Source: Haplomitrium mnioides (taxonomy: Eukaryota > Marchantiophyta > Haplomitriopsida > Calobryales). Taken from it: 26,236 nucleotides of DNA. A model generated the notes under the pieces. The model saw only the letters and a list, made by a program, of their open reading frames with translations, made no database searches and was not told where the DNA came from. A program made the position numbers and the translations under genes. Of this stretch, positions 1-7,366 are shown piece by piece. Position 1 is the first letter of the stretch, and the number at the start of each line of letters is the position of its first letter. The stretch lies in the NCBI GenBank assembly GCA_049999725.1, contig JBNGIS010016288.1:1-26236 (forward strand), given 5' to 3'.

Positions 1-91
1 TGGGTTGGAGGACAGTTGTGTGTGCAGTTCTTTGGTGTATGTTTTGGACTGTTTATGAGAACAAGGGAGGGAGCTACGTCTTTTACATAAT

Positions 92-600
92 CATGTTTGC
101 AGATTGAAGAAGGCCTTGTATGGGTTAAAGCAAGCGCCACGTGCATGGTCCAACAAGATAGGTGAATATCTTGTGACAGTAGGGTTCAAAGTTTCTGATG
201 CAGACTTCTCACTGTACATCAGAAAAACAGAGAAAGGTACCATGCTTATTCTCATTTATGTGGATGATCTCATTATGACTGGAGATAGTATGCAGGACAT
301 AACAGAGGTAAAGCTGTTACAGCAACGAAAGTTTGAGATGAAGGATCTTGGAGAGCTGAGATATTTTCTTGGCATTGAAGTGATTAAATCAGAGAAGGGC
401 ATCTGGATGATACAAAGGCAATACGCATTGGACATGCTGTCCAAGTATGGGATGACACGTTGCAAACCAATTGCAACTCCTTTTGATCAGAATTCTGAGC
501 TGAGTAATCACGAAGGAGAGTTGGTGGAAGATCCCACCAGTTACAGACAGATGGTAGGGAGTCTGATTTTTCTCACCATCACAAGACCAGACCTGAGTTA
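92..600 (+). pseudogene. Copia-1 reverse transcriptase, 5' part of split pol
   Basis: This is the C-terminal half of a Copia (Pseudoviridae-type) reverse transcriptase, which copies element RNA into cDNA in virus-like particles. The sequence reads VCRLKKALYGLKQAPRAW, then the catalytic YVDD box in LILIYVDDLIMTG near 258-290, then DLGELRYFLGIEV and the conserved TRPDLSY that ends at 600. At that point the frame is cut by a solo LTR (601-1561) and resumes at 1567 as AVGLVSQFMQ, exactly the expected continuation. Coding similarity begins about base 92. Bases 1-91 show no recognisable Copia sequence, so the element is broken or diverged upstream. Frame and motif spacing are well kept, which suggests a fairly young insertion before it was split. 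Confidence 0.9.
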
Positions 601-794
601 TGTTGAAAATTGGCAGCCTCACAATTTGCTGCTGAGGAATTGCCTGATCCTGCTCAGGAATTCCTGCAACATACTTCCTTGGTGAAGTGTGTCCCTGTAA
701 ATGTTTTGGTTTAGCTAGTTTAGGATTCTAGCTAGTTTAGAGGCACTTGAGGGAATGGTGATTTCAGGGAGTGCCACATGGAGGCACCTTGTGG

Positions 795-806
795 TGACAC
801 GTGTCA
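795..806 (+). promoter_or_regulatory. Palindromic G-box in solo LTR 1
   Basis: The 12-base palindrome TGACACGTGTCA contains the plant G-box core CACGTG, a known binding site of bZIP and bHLH factors. It lies about 260 bases upstream of the LTR TATA box. The same palindrome is kept in solo LTR 2 (15588-15599). A regulatory role is inference. Confidence 0.45.
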
Positions 807-1061
807 GCACCAGGAAAGTCCTTAGGGACAATTAATTTGCCTTGTCCCTTGCATGAGAAAGAAATAAGCACATGCACATATGCATGCGCTCATATGGAGA
901 ATCGGTTGCTGCTAGCAGGGGGCTCGGATATTCTCCACGTAGTCCAGATGCGTGAAGATCTTCTTCACCTAATGCAGGACTTGGTCATTTATTCTTTAGT
1001 GCCCACAGATTTTGAACTGGGCACCCACAGAAATCCAGCACATTGCTGGTATTGTAAAGAG

Positions 1062-1070
1062 TATATAAAT
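1062..1070 (+). promoter_or_regulatory. TATA box of solo LTR 1
   Basis: TATATAAAT follows the LTR segment GGTATTGTAAAG. The same context is found in solo LTR 3 (12124-12132) and, reversed, in solo LTR 2 near 15280-15290. The position, a little past mid-LTR, fits a U3/R promoter that would start element transcription about 30 bases downstream. Confidence 0.55.
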
Positions 1071-1566
1071 CGACACGAGTGATGCTCATCGCATCCTCAT
1101 TTGCAAACACATTTCATTTGTGTGTCACCTCACAAGGAGAATCGCGTTTTGGTGTCAGAAAGGAGGTTACAGCTGTCTTGCGTTTTTCTGCTGTAGAAGG
1201 GAAGGTCGCGACACTGCTGCGTTTTCGCCTCTGGAAGAAGGTCGCGTTTCCAGAAGGAGATCGCGTTTTGTCCAGAAAGGAGGTCGCATCGTTTTCTTGC
1301 ATAAGAGCAAATCGCGAGCACAGGAGGCAACTCGTGGAGTTGCGATTAAGGCTGAGAGAAGGTTGTCCTGCATTTTTCATGCGAACCTGCTGATGGGAGG
1401 GAGATTCGCGAATCTGCTGTCGAGCAGAAAAGCCTTCACGAATCTGCTGTCGCACAACCTCTTCCATGGAGCTGACGTTTTTACTTCCTCTTTCCTGTGA
1501 TTCTCACCTATCGTGGATTTTCGCTGCTGCAATATATCAACTCAATTTGATATTTCCAACAAGTTA

Positions 1567-2156
1567 TGCTGTAGGTCTGGTAAGTCAATTTATGCAAAGT
1601 CCACGGAAGCCACACCTTGATGCAGTGCATCAGATTCTTCATCAACAGTACAGCATGGCCTGTTCCAGGAGAGTGGTAAGAAGTTCCATATTTCTGGTTT
1701 TACAGATGCAGATTGGACAGGCATTGAGGATCAACAAGTGGATTTGTATTTTCATTTGGTAGCCCTGGGATAGCGTGGAGCAGCAAGAAGCAACCAACGG
1801 TTGCGCTTTCAAGCACAGAGGCTGAGTATAGAGGTGCAGCCATGGCTACATGCGAGGTGGCATGGCTACTTAAACTCCTGTATGATTTGGGAGTTAGTGT
1901 GAATAGACCAGTGGAGGTTTACTGTGACAATTTAAGCAGTATCCAGCTGGCTAACAATCCAGTTTTCCATGCACGCTCAAAGCACATTGAGGTGCACTAC
2001 CACTATGTGAGGGAGAAAGTATTGGCAAGGATGGTTGATCTGAAATATGTCAGCATCGAGGATCAGGTGGCTGATATTTTTACCAAGTCATTGGGCGCAG
2101 AGAAGCTGCGGAAATTCAGAGATCAACTTGGAGTACATGCATTGAGCTCGAGGGGG
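1567..2156 (+). pseudogene. Copia-1 end of RT and RNase H, 3' part of split pol
   Basis: This resumes the reverse transcriptase cut at 600 (AVGLVSQFMQSPRKPHLDAV) and continues through RNase H, the enzyme that removes RNA from the RNA-DNA hybrid. Visible landmarks are the SGFTDADW box near 1695-1718, ALSSTEAEY near 1803-1830, YCDNLSSIQLANNP near 1920-1962 and the C-terminal DQVADIFTKSL near 2062-2094. At least two frameshifts break the frame, one near 1638 and one between about 1730 and 1765, so the protein could not be made intact. A purine-rich tract and the 3' LTR follow directly. Confidence 0.9.
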
Positions 2157-2161
2157 AGTAC
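2151..2161 (+). promoter_or_regulatory. Polypurine tract of Copia-1
   Basis: The purine-rich stretch AGGGGGAGTA lies directly before the 3' LTR. In Copia elements this tract primes plus-strand DNA synthesis. Its place between the RNase H end and the TGAGATTT LTR start supports the boundary chosen. Confidence 0.7.
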
Positions 2162-2555
2162 TGAGATTTTGAGCTGTCACTCATTCTACAGTTGGTATAC
2201 CAGTGTGATCTGGTATTCTACTGATGGTATACCATGGTGGTATACCAGGGTGATCTGGTATTCTGGTTGTATGGCTGGTGTTATGCCAGCGTATGCAGTG
2301 TATGTATGTATGCATGTAGATTAGGTATTTGGTTAGGGTATATCCCTTGTATTCATATCGTGTGGTTGAGGAGGTAGTTTTGTATCGTGTGGCTGAGGAT
2401 GTATTTGAGTTTGTGTGGCTACGGAGGATAGCCTTGTAGGTATGGAAAGGGGATGAGGGGCTCTCACCCAGGCACACTCGCTTGCTTGCTGTAGAAATAC
2501 TTTTGCAATAGAGTATATGAGAAGAAGCTGACCGTATCAGCCTTCTGAAATCTCA
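2162..2555 (+). mobile_element. 3' LTR of Copia-1
   Basis: The LTR begins TGAGATTT right after the polypurine tract and ends AAATCTCA, an 8-base perfect inverted terminal repeat with TG..CA ends, giving about 394 bases. The 5' LTR would lie outside the window, so neither its age nor its target duplication can be read here. The following bases TCTAC are one candidate duplication. The LTR holds a 45-base-period internal repeat at 2194-2264. Confidence 0.75.
2194..2264 (+). repeat. Internal direct repeat of the Copia-1 LTR
   Basis: Two 26-base units (2194-2219 and 2239-2264) differ at one position. Each starts with the self-complementary GGTATACC and carries GTGATCTGGTATTCT or GGTGATCTGGTATTCT. 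A third GGTATACC lies between them at about 2226-2233. Confidence 0.8.
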
Positions 2556-2575
2556 TCTACAGCTCTTGGGTCTCT

Positions 2576-2649
2576 TTTTTTTTTTTTTTGACAGGAAGTA
2601 AAAACTTTATTTCCACACATCAAATACAAATACTTTGAAGCTTTGCCGC
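2576..2649 (-). mobile_element. LINE-C copy 1, 3' tail only, with 19-base target duplication
   Basis: Read on the minus strand, this is the last ~60 bases of the LINE-C 3' UTR (GGAAATAAAG, then ACTTCCTGTC) followed by a poly(A) run, seen as poly(T) at about 2574-2589. The 19-base sequence CTACAGCTCTTGGGTCTCT is present identically on both sides (2557-2575 and 2650-2668). Long duplications plus a poly(A) tail are the hallmark of target-primed reverse transcription. The insertion is extremely 5'-truncated. Confidence 0.85.
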
Positions 2650-2689
2650 CTACAGCTCTTGGGTCTCTCTTTGATCTCTCTCTTTGATT

Positions 2690-3124
2690 TATCAGCAGGT
2701 TACAAACTGTCAAAGGTACTTGGTGGGTACAAGAGATCTTGGCATCACCTACTATGGTGACAAAAGGGATCAAACTCACTGGCTACAGTGATGCAGATTG
2801 GGGAGGAGACCCTCACACAAGGAGATCCACTTCTGGCTAAGTGTTTACTGTAGGAGATGGAGCTATCCCCTGGAGCAGTAAAATGCAGAGGACCACTGCC
2901 CTTTCATCAACTGAAGCTGAGTACATGGCAATGACACATGCCTGTAAAGAATCTGTGTGGATTCCCAGGTTGCTTGATGAGATTGGATTCAAGCAAGAGG
3001 CACGTACAATTATTGTGTAACAGCCTTGGATGCATGAAACTGGCCATCAACCCAGTTCACCATCCAAGGACACAACACTTTGCCACCCAGTATTACTTCA
3101 CAAGAGACCTGATTGAAATGAAGT
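2690..3124 (+). pseudogene. Copia-2 RNase H fragment, before repeat R1
   Basis: This is the C-terminal part of a second Copia pol. Readable segments include KLTGYSDADWGGD near 2773-2810, IPWSSK with ALSSTEAEYMAM near 2862-2935, and CNSLGCMKLAINPVHHPRTQHF near 3017-3085, all RNase H landmarks. A stop follows STSG near 2838 and there is a frameshift near 3015. The frame is then cut by repeat R1 (3125-3423) and resumes at 3434. An 80-base piece closely resembling 2748-2830 recurs at 16385-16500. Confidence 0.85.
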
Positions 3125-3423
3125 TGATATATCTTTATAAGTATTGAGAGAACTCCATACTTACAAACTAAGGTAGCCAATCATAAAGTTAATCAAGATG
3201 ATCTGTACTGAAGATTGAAAAGACTAACAACCCAACCCCCTCCTGAATCAAAAACAAAAATAAAGCAAAAGAAACTCAAAAAATAAAACAAAATAAAAAT
3301 AACTAACTAACAAGCTAACTAGAGGAGAACTGCGGTGATGCGCATAGTGTTTGTCAAGCACTTTCCATAGACCTCTAAGCAGCATTATGACTCTTATTGA
3401 CAGCTAACTACTACTTTACCACA
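3125..3423. mobile_element. Repeat R copy 1, inserted in Copia-2
   Basis: A non-coding ~299-base insertion splits the Copia-2 RNase H. GAAATGAAGT stands on both sides (3115-3124 and 3424-3433), a 10-base target duplication. The core 3128-3371 matches 4914-5165 closely over its length, apart from the A-rich middle (about 3235-3310), which differs by small indels. No protein, LTR ends or RNA polymerase III boxes were recognised. The class is unknown, and a SINE-like or MITE-like nature is possible. Confidence 0.75.
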
Positions 3424-3433
3424 GAAATGAAGT

Positions 3434-3545
3434 GGAACTGGGTGTGACAGAGGAGATGGCAGCCGACTTTCTCACCAAAGCATTGCCCAAAGAAAGGCAT
3501 TTCAAGCTGATCAACAAAATGGGGATGTACAGCAACATGCAATAA
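3434..3545 (+). pseudogene. Copia-2 RNase H C-terminus, after repeat R1
   Basis: This continues the split RNase H: the frame gives ELGVTEEMAADFLTKAL and ends with MGMYSNMQ and a TAA at 3543-3545. It corresponds to the usual Copia C-terminus (VADIFTKAL type). A short purine-rich tract, GTGGGAG (3546-3552), and then the LTR follow, the normal end of an element. Confidence 0.88.
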
Positions 3546-3552
3546 GTGGGAG

Positions 3553-3822
3553 TGTTGGAAATGTATCTTTGCTGCTGTACATTATGCTCAGGACCAATTC
3601 CTGAGCTGATTTCTTTGTACAGCTATTTTGTTTTCTTCACTAGTTTAGCTCAGCTGGTTTAGAGACAGGTCTGGACAGTGCCACATGGAGGTACCACGTG
3701 TCACCACCAGGAAGCTATTTGGGGAAATTCATTTATTTGTCTCTAGCATCAAGGGGAGCATACGCATGCAAGTTTGCATGCACACATACGTAGAAATAGT
3801 TGCTTGCGAGCAGGAGACTCAA
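3553..3822 (+). mobile_element. Copia-2 3' LTR, partial
   Basis: It starts TGTTGGAAAT directly after the polypurine tract. It shares blocks with solo LTR 1: GTGCCACATGGAGG, a CACGTG (3695-3700), CACCAGGAA and the GCATGC-rich stretch near 3760-3790. Similarity fades near GAGCAGGAGACTC at about 3822, so the right end is lost or too diverged. This links the TGTTGG solo LTRs to a Copia pol. Confidence 0.75.
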
Positions 3823-4024
3823 ATTTTTGAACAGCTTCAACTTCTCACTTGTCCATAGATGCCAACTGTTTGATTCCATACTCCCACGCCATTGTTTGAT
3901 ATCTGGGTGCCCATTGTTTCCCAGCCTCCTGCTAGTATTGATACCTGTATATATGTTACAAGCATCCCCATTCAAGGGAGCTCTCATTTGCAAATTTCCA
4001 GTGTCACAAGCAGCTCCTGTGTTT
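3823..4024. other. Unassigned sequence
   Basis: About 200 bases between the partial LTR and the LINE-A tail. I see no coding similarity and no repeat shared with the rest of the window. Confidence 0.4.
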
Positions 4025-4314
4025 CACAATTTCTCAAATATCATGATCAACGCTGGCTGGCACTCTTCTTCCGGGAACTTATGCTGCTTAGATCTCAGAA
4101 ATAGGCAGATTAGACATAGAGACTAGAGGCAAGAGAGTGAGCATATGACTTACAAGCGGGTTTGTCCCTGCTCAAATGTTCTCAGTTAAACATTTTTGTA
4201 GCTTACTACCTCTGTTGTTGCACCCCTCCACACTCTTGTGCGCATTGTACTCTCAGTCCTTATGGCCCTAGGGCTAGCTCTGGACTTTAATCGAATTCTA
4301 TTCTATTCTATTCT
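4025..4314 (+). mobile_element. LINE-A copy 1, 3' end with ATTCT tail
   Basis: The sequence from CACAATTTCTCAAATATCATG to CTGGACTTTAATCGAATTC matches the 3' ends at 17490-17624 and 18375-18740. It ends in four ATTCT units (4295-4314) rather than poly(A). The upstream half holds remnants of the ORF2 C-terminus. It is strongly 5'-truncated. Confidence 0.8.
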
Positions 4315-4913
4315 CCTATCACAGTAGTCGTTAAGACAGGTTCTACACTAGCGCTGAGGGAGCATCCCCAGCTCTTTATCTAGGGACCATCCTGTCTACA
4401 TCGTGATAGTGATTTCAGGAGCTTCTCTAAGTCAGTGTTTTCAACTCATCAGGTGGTATTTTAGTTCACTTCTAATTAATAGCTTTCTTCATGAAAAGCC
4501 CAGATAATGGTCTTTGCTCCATGAACCAATTCAAGGAGACTACGCAGAAGGCTCAATATAATCTATGGTACAACCCTCTTGCCCTACCATCTGCAATTTC
4601 TTGAATTCCTTCTTGAATGAGTGAGCTTCAAGTGGAAAAAATTCCTGAAATGCTGCGTAAATTAGAGTCCAGATCTCAGGTGACGACCCGCACAGCCCAC
4701 AAATTCAGCCAAATTAAGAAGGCCTGCACTTGTATCTTCCAGACATGGAAGTTGTCGCCACCAAAATTTCAAGGCCATTATTCATGATCTTGATCTGTGA
4801 GCCCATAACCTGCAAAAAAATGTAAACTAGTACAGAATGCCCTTCATACTCAATGAGGATGGAGTTTTGGAGCTAATTAGAGCTTTCTTACTGAACTAGA
4901 GAAGAGATCTACA
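4315..4913. other. Unassigned intergenic sequence
   Basis: No gene, RNA or repeat recognised. Short chance open frames only. Confidence 0.4.
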
Positions 4914-5165
4914 TATCTTTATAAGTATTGAGAGAACTACATACTTACAAACTAAGGTAGCCAATCATAAAGTTAATCAAGATGATCTGTACTGAAGATT
5001 GAAAAGATTAACAACCCAATCCCCACCCCAATCAAAAACAAACATAAAGCAAAAGGAACCCAAAAATAAAGTAAATATTTTAAAATTTAAATTAAATTAA
5101 CTAACTAGCTAACTAGAGGAGAAGTGCGGTGATGCGCATAGTGTTTGTCAAGCACTTGCCATAGA
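4914..5165. repeat. Repeat R copy 2
   Basis: Starts ATATCTTTATAAGTATTGAG and ends near GTCAAGCACTTGCCATAGA, matching R copy 1 (3128-3371) in the same orientation with scattered substitutions. The A/T-rich middle (about 5030-5110) is the variable part. No convincing target duplication was found around this copy. Confidence 0.8.
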
Positions 5166-5563
5166 TCATACAAGCTTGTGTCATTCTATCACCATGTACT
5201 CCCCATGTACTCCAACTTAGGAACTATTTCCTACTCTAAACAATTCTGAGTTAGAAATAAAGTTTATATCTATCCAAATTTTGAGCTGCTTGTGTTTTAC
5301 TGACATACAAAAAATTAGTCTTCTAGGTGTCACATAAACCTGCCGAATGGTGCAGATTCACAACTGCTTTTTATACAAGCAGCCTACTCTGTTAATTATT
5401 GGCTGGGAGCAGGAGAAAACCTTCCGCAAGGTGCACCGAGTTTCTGGGTGGTCACCCAAGTATACCTTTTAATGTATGTGGATAAACAAAAACCCATCAC
5501 AAGCCCTGTACATATTTTGGAAAAAAAAACCATAATAGTTCAACATCAGGCACCTGTAGGGCA
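5166..5563. other. Unassigned intergenic sequence
   Basis: Lies just downstream of the PPR pseudogene's stop on its strand and may hold its old 3' UTR. Nothing else is recognisable. Confidence 0.35.
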
Positions 5564-6810
5564 TCACCAGTAATCCTTGCAAGAATAATTGCCATTTAAA
5601 AATCATTTGGATTCTCTCACAACATTTTCCTACCTAATGTCCTTGGTGGCAGTGCAACAGTCAACACATACCCTAGCAGTGTTCCAGGAACTTTTTTGAT
5701 GAGCCCAAAAGCAATGGCAAGTTTATGACAATGATGACACAAATGGATTACCTTCAATTATTTGTCAAATCAACCCAATATCTGCACCACCCTCCATCAG
5801 CAATTGCTGCAGTTCTGCATTGATTGCATATATTTGGAGGACGGCCTTGATCATCAACAACCAAAGAATGAACCTTATAGTTAACCTCAATCAAAGTAAA
5901 CCAAAGAACTCTCTCCTTACCCCTATTTATCAAATTGCACCAACAACCCACTGGCCAACCAAAGCATGAATCCTAAACAGAACCACACAGAAACCTATTT
6001 TGCTATGTGCTGCCCATCTCCACACTACAAGCACTCAATCCAAGACCTAATTTTAGGCTCCCTCTAATAACATCTCAACTTCATCTAGATACATGCAGGT
6101 GTACGGCCACTGTCAATAAACCGAATTTACAGATTCAAATAGGTGGATCCCTTCCTTTAAAATTCCAGTTGCAAGGCATGTAATGTACCATCAGCTACAT
6201 AGATTTCTTGAAAAAGCTAGACTATTTCCTGTGCCAGACACGACACTGCCAATGATCTTGCTCCTCACACATTACCACAGGAGCACTAGAAAGATGACAG
6301 CATTAAGCCCAGCACTAGGAAATCGGTGCCAATGCCCTTCATTGTCCTAGCTATGTTCCTACCTTCTTCTCAAGCCACTATACTTCAGCACCATTACAAA
6401 GCAAATTTAGGCCACCATCTTGAAATAGAGAAAAATGCTCCACTGCCATCAACCATTGTCAGAGCATTCCCCTCCAAGAGAATACATTTGGGGATACCCT
6501 TTATGCCTCTATTTTCCCACATTTTCAATACATGTTCACCAAGGTACATCCCAGTCACACAGTCAACTTGCAAGAGCTTTCAATGACCTCCACATAATGT
6601 ACCTATCTTTTACCAGTATAGTATACTGGGACAAGCACTGAGCACCACCACAAATGCAACTGCATTGGGCTTCCTGCGTTAGATTAAAGTGCTCCACTGC
6701 TTCACTCCATTTATCAGATGTCCGGTATCAGGAGTCCATCGAGTATGAATTTGATTGAAGGCTCTTCATGCATCCCACATTTTATATACATGTCCATAAA
6801 AGCATTCGCA
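5564..6810 (-). pseudogene. Decayed PPR-DYW pseudogene
   Basis: Read on the minus strand, this is a heavily mutated relative of the gene at 7367-9844. The far 3' end still reads C-K-D-Y-W and then TGA (5564-5581). The DYW core is visible as KLAIAFGLI near 5690-5725, and the preceding E+ segment as TLIEVNYKVHSLVVDDQ near 5840-5900. Further upstream, PPR remnants survive: TLVNMY-stop-KCG near 6515-6550, KPNAVAFVVVLS near 6635-6670 and NAFMDMYIKCG near 6770-6805. Many frameshifts and stops separate these pieces. Same strand and adjacency suggest an old tandem duplicate, but insertion of an unrelated paralogue is also possible. Confidence 0.82.
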
Positions 6811-7366
6811 CCAAGTGGTCACATTCAATAATGTTTCTTGAAGGTTCATTAAACGAGCACATGAGTAGAGTCTAAGCCTTCTGTGCACATTGCATTTCAC
6901 ACAATCTGGAAATCACAGTTTTCCAAGAATGAAGGCTCTTACAACCAGATTCAAAGTTGTCAATGTTTATAATCTGGAATGTCGAAATAGACATGGACAG
7001 TGTGACAGTTTCTCACTGTTTCAACACTGGATAGTCAGAATAGACATGGGAAGACAGTTTGAAGCACATATCACATATCTCCTTTGCAAGTGTTGAGTCT
7101 TGAATGAAGGGAATCAGCTGCTTTGAATATCTTATGCAGGCAACATATAGAACATAGTCCACAAGTAGGACTAACACCTGAAACTAACTAGTGATGACCA
7201 ATTACGAAATAATGACCCATCTACAAGCCAGAGAACCCAATTAAAAATGTTTGGATTCAACTGTGTTGTATGTGCATTCTAATATGTCAACCATTCTGAT
7301 CCTATTTTTTCACAATGAGTCTCATTGTACCATGAAAAAATCCTGCACTAGGCAAAGAACCAGACA
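6811..7366. other. Spacer downstream of the PPR gene
   Basis: Probably contains the 3' UTR of the PPR gene (minus strand). A short imperfect repeat of AATAGACATGG occurs twice between about 6983 and 7050. No other feature seen. Confidence 0.35.

Larger units (their letters stand above)
601..1561 (+). mobile_element. Solo LTR 1 (TGTTGG family), inserted in Copia-1
   Basis: A 961-base LTR runs from TGTTGAAAAT to ATTTCCAACA, giving matching TG..CA inverted ends. It is flanked by a perfect 5-base target-site duplication AGTTA (596-600 and 1562-1566). There is no internal domain and no second LTR, so this is a solo LTR left by LTR-LTR recombination. The same family recurs at 11682-12506 (+) and 14795-15793 (-). 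A related but diverged LTR at 3553 directly follows a Copia RNase H, so the family is most likely Copia. LTR plus duplication is 966 bases, a multiple of three, so the host reading frame is kept on both sides. Open frames on both strands inside it are byproducts of a TCGCG-rich stretch, not genes. Confidence 0.93.

Noticed and set aside
14-103. TTTGCAG at 96-102 as a splice acceptor before the Copia-1 frame
   Set aside because: The bases GTTTGCAGATTG encode the conserved VCRL of Copia, so they are coding sequence and not an intron end.
1079-1500. Overlapping open frames of 66-126 codons on both strands
   Set aside because: They lie wholly inside solo LTR 1 and recur mirrored in solo LTR 2. 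They follow the TCGCG-rich repeats and resemble no protein family.
2574-2589. T run as a transcription terminator
   Set aside because: It is the reversed poly(A) tail of a LINE-C insertion with a matching target duplication.
3733-4126. Open frames of 70-108 codons
   Set aside because: They span the junction of an LTR fragment, unassigned DNA and a LINE-A tail, and show no conserved motif.
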